From Propionibacteriaceae bacterium (GTDB lineage Bacteria; Actinomycetota; Actinomycetes; Propionibacteriales; Propionibacteriaceae): a DNA stretch of 11,296 nucleotides. The stretch is taken from positions 1 through 11,296 of the forward strand of contig JAIRKB010000119.1 of assembly GCA_031260385.1 (NCBI GenBank), given 5' to 3'. Made by a program: the position numbers and the translations under genes. This document shows positions 6,575 to 11,296 of the stretch, piece after piece. The notes under the pieces are model-generated. The model saw only the letters and a program-made list of their open reading frames with translations, did not search any database and was not told the origin of the DNA. The stretch's first letter is position 1, and every line of letters starts with the position of its first letter.

Positions 6575-7915
6575 GTGAAGCGACTACGCGAGATTTTTCG
6601 CAGCTCTCCGGTGTTGCGCCATATTCTCACCTTGGTGAGCGGAACCGTCGTAGCGCAGGTCTTTGCTCTTATCCTTCAAGTTCCGCTTATGCGCTTGTAC
6701 ACCCCTCAAGCCTTTGGCGTCCTGGCGATCTACGCCTCAATCACGGGAATTATCTCCGCGATCGCTGCCTTACGGTATGACATGACCATCATGCTCCCCG
6801 AGGACGATCTGACGGCCCGGGTAGTTCGGAATCTCGCCTCCCGCTCGATTATCGTGGTCGCCATTGCCACGGGCATCGCTGGCTGGATCGCCGGTGGGTG
6901 GTTTGCCGATTACTATGATGCACCGCAGCTTCGTTGGTGGCTACCGATTGGTGGTTTGACCGTCTTCCTGGCGGCGGAGACCACTACCCGCCAATACTGG
7001 CTCAATCGACATCAAGCCTATAAACCGATCGCCGTTAACCGAGCGCTCCAGACCCTCGCTATCGGGGTTTTCCAGTTGCTCCTCATCTTGCTCCTACCGA
7101 CGGTGATGGGCTGGCTTCGTCCTGCGAATCCGGTTTGCGCTGCCGGCACCGCCGTGCCGGGGTATCTAGGTCTCATTATCGGCGGGGTTTTCGGTCTCGG
7201 TTTCGCTTATGGCTGGATTGTCCGGAACACCCGTGACCTGCACGGTCCCCTGGCTCCCGAGGCACCGACAATGTGGCAAATGGCTAATCGCTACCGGAAG
7301 ATGCCACTGATCAATGGCCCGAACACCCTTGTCGACGCCATTCGTCTCAACGGAATTCCCCTGATCATTGCCGTGATCGCCACTGTTGACAGCGTTGGAC
7401 AATACAACCGAGCTTTCCTAATCGCCCATGCCCCAGCGATGCTCATCCAAGGGGCTATCTCACAGGTCTTCTTTCAACGTCTTGCCGTCACGAAGCCGGG
7501 CGAGATGGGACCGCTAGTCGCCAAGACCCTGCGTGGTTTGGCTCTCCTCAGTGTGCCAACCTTTGCGCTCTTCGCCATGGTCGCGCCCTGGCTCGTACCA
7601 TTCATTTTCGGCGAAGCGTGGGTGGAAGCCGGCTGGATCACCGCCGCGCTCACCCCCTGGATCGCCGCTGGCATCCTGGCTTCACCAGTCTCCACCGTCT
7701 TCGTGGTGACCGAAACCCAGCAGAAGATGCTCGCCTTTGGAGTGGTCTATTGCATAGTCTCGCTCTCAGTGCTGTTCTTTAGCCCGTTCTCGTTTATGAC
7801 GACAGTCTGGCTGCTCAGCGCCACCAACGCCCTGATGCTGTGTATCATGCTGGTCATAGCATGGCGGGTGGTCCGCGCCTATGACAGGAGGGCTGATGCA
7901 GCAAGCAGTGAGTAA
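6575..7915 (+). CDS. Polysaccharide flippase 1 (MOP superfamily, Wzx-like)
   Basis: An inner-membrane transporter of 446 residues, predicted to flip a lipid-linked oligosaccharide across the membrane. It shows about 12 hydrophobic segments in the order expected of the polysaccharide-synthesis branch of the MOP exporters. Diagnostic stretches are LVSGTVVAQVFALILQVPL (20-38), ALRYDMTIMLPEDDLTARVV (65-84), TTRQYWLNRHQAYKP (137-151), VGQYNRAFLIAHAPAMLIQG (274-293) and FGEAWVEAGW (345-354). It is collinear without gaps with the flippase at 8970, with 311 of 445 positions identical by hand count. The GTG at 6575 has the strong ribosome site GGGGAGG ending only three bases away; no better start exists. 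The RgpF-like gene begins inside its 3' end, so the two are probably translationally coupled. The substrate cannot be told from sequence. Confidence 0.92.
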   Translation: MKRLREIFRSSPVLRHILTLVSGTVVAQVFALILQVPLMRLYTPQAFGVLAIYASITGIISAIAALRYDMTIMLPEDDLTARVVRNLASRSIIVVAIATGIAGWIAGGWFADYYDAPQLRWWLPIGGLTVFLAAETTTRQYWLNRHQAYKPIAVNRALQTLAIGVFQLLLILLLPTVMGWLRPANPVCAAGTAVPGYLGLIIGGVFGLGFAYGWIVRNTRDLHGPLAPEAPTMWQMANRYRKMPLINGPNTLVDAIRLNGIPLIIAVIATVDSVGQYNRAFLIAHAPAMLIQGAISQVFFQRLAVTKPGEMGPLVAKTLRGLALLSVPTFALFAMVAPWLVPFIFGEAWVEAGWITAALTPWIAAGILASPVSTVFVVTETQQKMLAFGVVYCIVSLSVLFFSPFSFMTTVWLLSATNALMLCIMLVIAWRVVRAYDRRADAASSE

Positions 7916-8936
7916 GCCGACTCGTCTACTGCTCTACGTTCACTTCAACCGCTTTGACCGGGTTGAAGACTATGTGGTCTATCAGCTTCAGCAGTTGAAG
8001 CCGTTGTTTGATACCGTCGTGGTGATTTCCAATAGCCCGGTCTCCCCCGCTGATCGAGAGCGGTTTGATGGGTTGTCCGACCACTTCCTGCAGCGGGAGA
8101 ATATCGGTTTTGATTTCGCCGCCTGGCGCGATGGGCTCAATCTGCTCGGCTGGGACGAGATCGTAGGCTTTGACGAGCTGACGATCATGAATGACACCTG
8201 TTTTGGACCGCTCCACGATTTTTCGAGACTTTACGACGAGATGCAGTCGAGAAATGTCGACTTTTGGGGGATTACGACCAATGTCGGGCTCTTTGATCTG
8301 ATCACCGACACCGCTGGCCGCCATGTGGAGGCACCAGAGCATATCCAGAGTTACTACGTGACCTTTAATCAAGCGGTTGTCCGGTCGGCGGCGTTCAAGC
8401 AATTCTGGACTTCCGTTAAAGACCACCGTACGGTTTCCGATGCGATCAACGACTCCGAGATCCGCTTGACCGCCTGGCTCGTCCAGCATGGCTTCACCTT
8501 TGCGGCCTATCATGACGCGGCCAAGTATTGGGGTAAGGCGATGCTGAACCGCTACGAGGTGGACGTCACCGACTACCGCGCTGGCGATATGACGAAATAC
8601 AACCCTGGTTATGCCTGTGTGCGACCACTGTGGTTGCTGGAGACCAATCAGGACTACCCCTTCATCAAGACGAAGGCTCTCTCGATGGTGACCGAGCAGG
8701 TCGAAGGCTTGCGTCAGTGGGTGATCAACCAGACCTCGTACCCTATCGAACTGATCGACAATTACCTCGTGACCAGGTTCCATGCCCTGACCGAGCAGAA
8801 GGACGCCCGGATGTTGGCGGCGATCAACTCGCGGTCTTTTCGGGTCGGACATTTCGTCACAGCCCCCTACCGCTTCGCCCGATTTGTCATCCGAACCATG
8901 AAGTCGGCCTTGACCAAGCCCCGACAAATCTGGTGA
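7896..8936 (+). CDS. RgpF-type glycosyltransferase (rhamnan synthesis protein F family)
   Basis: This belongs to the RgpF family, named after the streptococcal rhamnose-glucose polysaccharide gene and thought to transfer sugars during synthesis of rhamnose-rich and other surface glycans at the cytoplasmic membrane. It has 346 residues. Family landmarks are YVHFNRFDRVEDYVVYQL (14-31), VVVISNS (41-47), RENIGFDFAAWRDGL (67-81), MNDTCFGP (98-105), DFWGIT (122-127) and HIQSYYVTFNQ (149-159). The C-terminal third is less conserved and ends in a basic tail. I chose the ATG at 7896 because AGGAGG (7886-7891) sits four bases upstream; an ATG at 7881 would add five residues but has no such site. The gene overlaps flippase 1 by 20 bases. 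No dTDP-rhamnose synthesis genes lie in the window, so rhamnose as substrate is not shown. Confidence 0.9.
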   Translation: MQQAVSKPTRLLLYVHFNRFDRVEDYVVYQLQQLKPLFDTVVVISNSPVSPADRERFDGLSDHFLQRENIGFDFAAWRDGLNLLGWDEIVGFDELTIMNDTCFGPLHDFSRLYDEMQSRNVDFWGITTNVGLFDLITDTAGRHVEAPEHIQSYYVTFNQAVVRSAAFKQFWTSVKDHRTVSDAINDSEIRLTAWLVQHGFTFAAYHDAAKYWGKAMLNRYEVDVTDYRAGDMTKYNPGYACVRPLWLLETNQDYPFIKTKALSMVTEQVEGLRQWVINQTSYPIELIDNYLVTRFHALTEQKDARMLAAINSRSFRVGHFVTAPYRFARFVIRTMKSALTKPRQIW

Positions 8937-8960
8937 CATCGCCTAAGGATCGCCTATACT
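8933..8960 (+). promoter_or_regulatory. Promoter of flippase 2 with 11-base-spaced direct repeat; near-leaderless start
   Basis: GTGACA (8933-8938) and TATACT (8955-8960) are 16 bases apart. Only nine bases separate the -10 box from the ATG at 8970, so transcription should start within a few bases of the start codon, and no ribosome site precedes the ATG at a workable distance. Leaderless transcripts are common in actinobacteria. The perfect repeat ATCGCCTA occurs at 8938-8945 and 8949-8956, one helical turn apart, running from the -35 edge into the -10 box. The -35 overlaps the stop codon of the RgpF-like gene. Confidence 0.5.
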
Positions 8961-8969
8961 CGTGTCGTT

Positions 8970-10307
8970 ATGAAGCGACTTCGCGATCTTTTCCGCTCCA
9001 GTGAGATGCTCAAGAACATCGTCACCCTGGTAAGCGGAACTGCCATCGCTCAAGTGTTCACCTTGCTGCTCCAAATCCCCTTGATGCGTCTATATAGTCC
9101 GAATGACTACGGCGCTTTCGCCGCCTTCGGGGCGGCCACTGGGATCATCATCGCTATCGCGGCCTTGCGCTTTGACCTCGCTATCATGCTCCCTAGTTCT
9201 GATGTCACCGCCCGGGTGGTGCGCAATCTCGCCTCCCGCTCGATCATTTTCGTTTCCCTGCTCGCCGGGGTGGCTGGTCTGATCGCTGGGCCTTGGTTCG
9301 CGGCCCGTTACAACGCTCCCTACCTGCGCTGGTGGCTACCGATCGGGGCCTTAACGATCTTTCTCACCGCCGAAGCGACAACGCGCCAATTTTGGCTTAA
9401 TCGCCAGCAGGCCTACAAACCGATCGCCGCCAACCGGGTCCTCCAGACCCTGGCGGTTGGGGTCTTCCAGTTACTGCTCATCCTGCTCCTGCCTCGACTG
9501 ATTGGCTGGTTGCGGCCAGCAGCCCAGGGTTGCACTTGCGGGTTCGTTCAACCGGGTTATCTAGGCTTGATCATCGGCGGCATCTTGGGCCTCGGCCTCG
9601 CCCTAGTCTGGATTGTGAGAAACACCCGCGATCTGCATAACCCCTTGCCGCCAGACGCTCCAACCATGTGGCAAGTCGCCAAGCGCTACCAAAAGATGCC
9701 GCTGTTAAACGGTCTGAATACGCTGGTTGATTCCGTAAGGTGGAATGGAATCTCTCTAATCATTCCGGCCATCGCTTCGGTAGCCAGCCTTGGTCAGTAC
9801 AACCGGGCTCTGCTGATCGTCCAGGCTCCAGCGATGCTCATCCAAGGGGCCATCAACCAGGTCTTCTTCCAACGCTTAGCCCAAGCCAAACCGGGCGAGA
9901 TGGGGCCCCTAGTGGCGAAAACCCTCCGCGGTCTAGCGCTGATCTCGCTGCCCACTTTCGCCCTAGTCGCCGTCATTGCCCCCTGGATCGTCCCCTTCGT
10001 CTTCGGCGAGCAGTGGGCGGAAGCTGGCTGGATCACCACCGCTTTCACCCCCTGGGCGGCGGTGCTCATCATGGCCTCCCCCGTCTCCACCGTCTTCGTC
10101 GTCACCGAAACCCAACAACGCTCCCTGGTCTTCGCGATCATCTACTGCGTCGTCTCAATCGGGGTGCTACTAATCAGCCCCTTCAAGTTCCTAACCACCC
10201 TCTGGCTCCTCAGCGGCACCATGGCCCTCCTCCTAGTCGTCCAACTGCTGATGGCCTGGCAGGTTATCCGAGCCTTCGACCGTACGGCCGAAGCGGACTC
10301 ACCGTAA
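8970..10307 (+). CDS. Polysaccharide flippase 2 (MOP superfamily, Wzx-like), paralogue of flippase 1
   Basis: A 445-residue inner-membrane flippase that aligns end to end and without gaps with the flippase at 6575; 311 of 445 positions are identical by hand count (about 70%). Fully conserved blocks include ARVVRNLASR (81-90), MGPLVAKTLR (311-320) and PVSTVFVVTE (371-380). Differences cluster at 43-60 (the region after the first membrane span), at 185-194 (a polar loop reading AQGCTCGFVQ here against NPVCAAGTAV in copy 1) and in the last 30 residues. The ATG at 8970 starts MKRLRDLFRSS, matching MKRLREIFRSS in copy 1, which fixes the start. It lies 33 bases after the RgpF-like gene and has its own promoter motif with almost no leader. 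It is most simply a tandem gene duplicate; whether both copies move the same substrate is unknown. Confidence 0.92.
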   Translation: MKRLRDLFRSSEMLKNIVTLVSGTAIAQVFTLLLQIPLMRLYSPNDYGAFAAFGAATGIIIAIAALRFDLAIMLPSSDVTARVVRNLASRSIIFVSLLAGVAGLIAGPWFAARYNAPYLRWWLPIGALTIFLTAEATTRQFWLNRQQAYKPIAANRVLQTLAVGVFQLLLILLLPRLIGWLRPAAQGCTCGFVQPGYLGLIIGGILGLGLALVWIVRNTRDLHNPLPPDAPTMWQVAKRYQKMPLLNGLNTLVDSVRWNGISLIIPAIASVASLGQYNRALLIVQAPAMLIQGAINQVFFQRLAQAKPGEMGPLVAKTLRGLALISLPTFALVAVIAPWIVPFVFGEQWAEAGWITTAFTPWAAVLIMASPVSTVFVVTETQQRSLVFAIIYCVVSIGVLLISPFKFLTTLWLLSGTMALLLVVQLLMAWQVIRAFDRTAEADSP

Positions 10308-10395
10308 GCAAAGAGCGAAACCTGAGATGGGCCTAGATCGCATTTTGCATTGGCGATACTATTGTGGGCGTAGTCATTGGGGTCATGGAGGATTC

Positions 10396-11296
10396 ATGCG
10401 TCGGTTTTCGGTTTTCGCTACGGTTTTTATGCTTGGTCTCGGTCTGGCTGGATGTAGTCCTCAGCCCGTTGAGACACCAACCCCAATAGACACCGCACCC
10501 ACCACCGTGGCACCGTCGGTTTCCCTGGCTGATATCCTGCACGATCAGATAAGCGCCTTCTGTGTGTCGCAGTTCGACGCTGCACTAACCACCGCAGAAG
10601 AGTTCACCCACCCAACCTGGGGCTTGGCGGTAGTGGCAGGTTGCTTAAGCGACGCTGGGGCATTCGCCGCCGTGGCGATGGATGCAACTGGCAACGTCCA
10701 GTGGACGAAGTCGAGTGCTGATGTGGTGTGGCCAAGCTCGACCCTGCCGACGCTCACGAAATACCAGCCCGCTTCCCCTGTCTTTGATGCTAGCGGTAAT
10801 TTATATATTGAATACATGCAGAGTTCCAAGCCGGGGGTTGAGGTTCTGCGCCCAACCAACTCGGGCTTTGAAGTGGTCGCGCCCAGCGACATTGACTGGA
10901 ACGCTCTGTATAACAGCGGTAGGTGGAATGAAGAAGGTTTCTGGGATATCCCGCTGTTTGCACCAGCCATACTAGATCGAGTTGGTGCCGACGGGTTCTA
11001 CCGTGTTCGGATGGTCAACGACGACAAGCCGCACCCAACCCTGGTCTTTGTCTGGACCGGAGAAAAGTATGAAATGGGACGAGCTCCAGGGCAGTTCCTG
11101 TTCATCCGCGGGTCTGCTAGTGAAATTCAGATTGATATTGGTCCAGCGAAGAGCAGTGTGGTGTTGATAACCGTCTCCGGATCCGAAGTATCGCTGACTT
11201 ACTGTGGCTCCCAGGGAATCTCGGTATTGCGCACGTGTACTTCCGGAATCGATGGCGGCCTTACAGCAGGGATGCTGCTCGGCGAGACTGGCGCCG
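10396..11296 (+). CDS. Secreted lipoprotein of unknown function (runs off right edge)
   Basis: An open frame of 300 codons starts at ATG 10396 with GGAGG four bases upstream, and has no stop before the window ends. Residues 1-20 are a clear lipoprotein signal: basic MRR, a hydrophobic core FSVFATVFMLGLGL, and a LAGC lipobox with C20 as the lipidated cysteine. Residues 21-41 are a Pro/Thr-rich linker, as in many surface-tethered lipoproteins. The mature part is rich in Trp, Gly, Thr and short alternating hydrophobic segments (for example NLYIEY, FYRVRM, TLVFVW), suggesting beta structure. It has four further cysteines at 56, 83, 270 and 281 that could pair outside the cell. I recognise no family motif. 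The 88-base gap before it (10308-10395) holds a -10-like GATACT/TACTAT (10355-10362) without a clear -35 and no terminator. It may be unrelated to the glycan genes. Confidence 0.85.
   Translation, partial: MRRFSVFATVFMLGLGLAGCSPQPVETPTPIDTAPTTVAPSVSLADILHDQISAFCVSQFDAALTTAEEFTHPTWGLAVVAGCLSDAGAFAAVAMDATGNVQWTKSSADVVWPSSTLPTLTKYQPASPVFDASGNLYIEYMQSSKPGVEVLRPTNSGFEVVAPSDIDWNALYNSGRWNEEGFWDIPLFAPAILDRVGADGFYRVRMVNDDKPHPTLVFVWTGEKYEMGRAPGQFLFIRGSASEIQIDIGPAKSSVVLITVSGSEVSLTYCGSQGISVLRTCTSGIDGGLTAGMLLGETGA

Noticed and set aside
7881..7895. Upstream ATG for the RgpF-like gene
   Set aside because: The AGGAGG site lies downstream of this ATG and four bases before the ATG at 7896, which also begins the part resembling the family.
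7926..8939. Long minus-strand open frame (337 codons) opposite the RgpF-like gene
   Set aside because: It lies fully antisense to a gene with many conserved family motifs, its translation is rich in Gly, Val, Arg and His without recognisable domains, and it has no convincing ribosome site. It is explained by codon bias in the opposite frame.
9740..10336. Plus-strand open frame (198 codons) within flippase 2
   Set aside because: It is a Pro/Arg/His/Ser-rich frame-shifted reading of the flippase gene, typical of GC-rich shadows.
10337..10357. ATCGC...GCGAT pairing before the lipoprotein gene as a terminator of the flippase run
   Set aside because: Only five base pairs with an 11-base loop and no T-run follow; too weak to call.
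10545..10970. Minus-strand open frame (141 codons) opposite the lipoprotein gene
   Set aside because: The plus-strand frame has a signal peptide, lipobox and ribosome site and is open for 300 codons; the antisense frame has none of these.

Overview
This window looks like part of a surface polysaccharide (capsule, cell-wall glycan or exopolysaccharide) locus. The host is probably a moderately high-GC Gram-positive bacterium, most likely an actinobacterium. The pointers are GTG starts on several genes, a promoter whose start site lies almost on the start codon, TATACT/TATAGT/TATAAT-type -10 boxes, G+C-rich third positions and a lipoprotein of Gram-positive style. No ribosomal or housekeeping gene is present, so the genus cannot be named.

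Layout, left to right. Bases 1-86 hold the first 28 codons of a minus-strand gene that resembles the start of a polysaccharide deacetylase-like protein. Bases 87-209 are a divergent control region with two adjacent palindromes around a consensus -10 box. A non-hydrolysing UDP-GlcNAc-type 2-epimerase (plus) follows and overlaps tail-to-tail with a hexapeptide-repeat acyltransferase (minus). After a 173-base divergent gap comes a GT-B glycosyltransferase (plus), which overlaps tail-to-tail with a second glycosyltransferase (minus). Upstream of that, also on the minus strand, is an asparagine-synthetase-like protein that has lost its glutaminase cysteine. A divergent 221-base region carrying an operator-like inverted repeat leads into a plus-strand run: flippase 1, an RgpF-type glycosyltransferase that overlaps it, and flippase 2, a 70%-identical paralogue of flippase 1 with its own nearly leaderless promoter. 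Last is a secreted lipoprotein that runs off the right edge.

How the genes could work together (inference): the epimerase supplies a manno-configured amino-sugar nucleotide; the three glycosyltransferases extend a lipid-linked repeat unit; the acyltransferase and the asparagine-synthetase-like protein decorate sugars (O/N-acylation, and possibly amide formation on a carboxyl group); one or both flippases move the lipid-linked unit across the membrane; the deacetylase-like protein could trim it outside the cell. No polymerase, priming transferase or chain-length regulator is visible, so the pathway must be completed outside the window.

No RNA gene, CRISPR array, insertion sequence, integrase or clear intrinsic terminator was seen. 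No gap without a gene exceeds 300 bases. I do not see a wholly new system. The features most worth a second look are the flippase pair around the RgpF gene, the promoter-associated repeats, and the cysteine-less amidotransferase-like enzyme.
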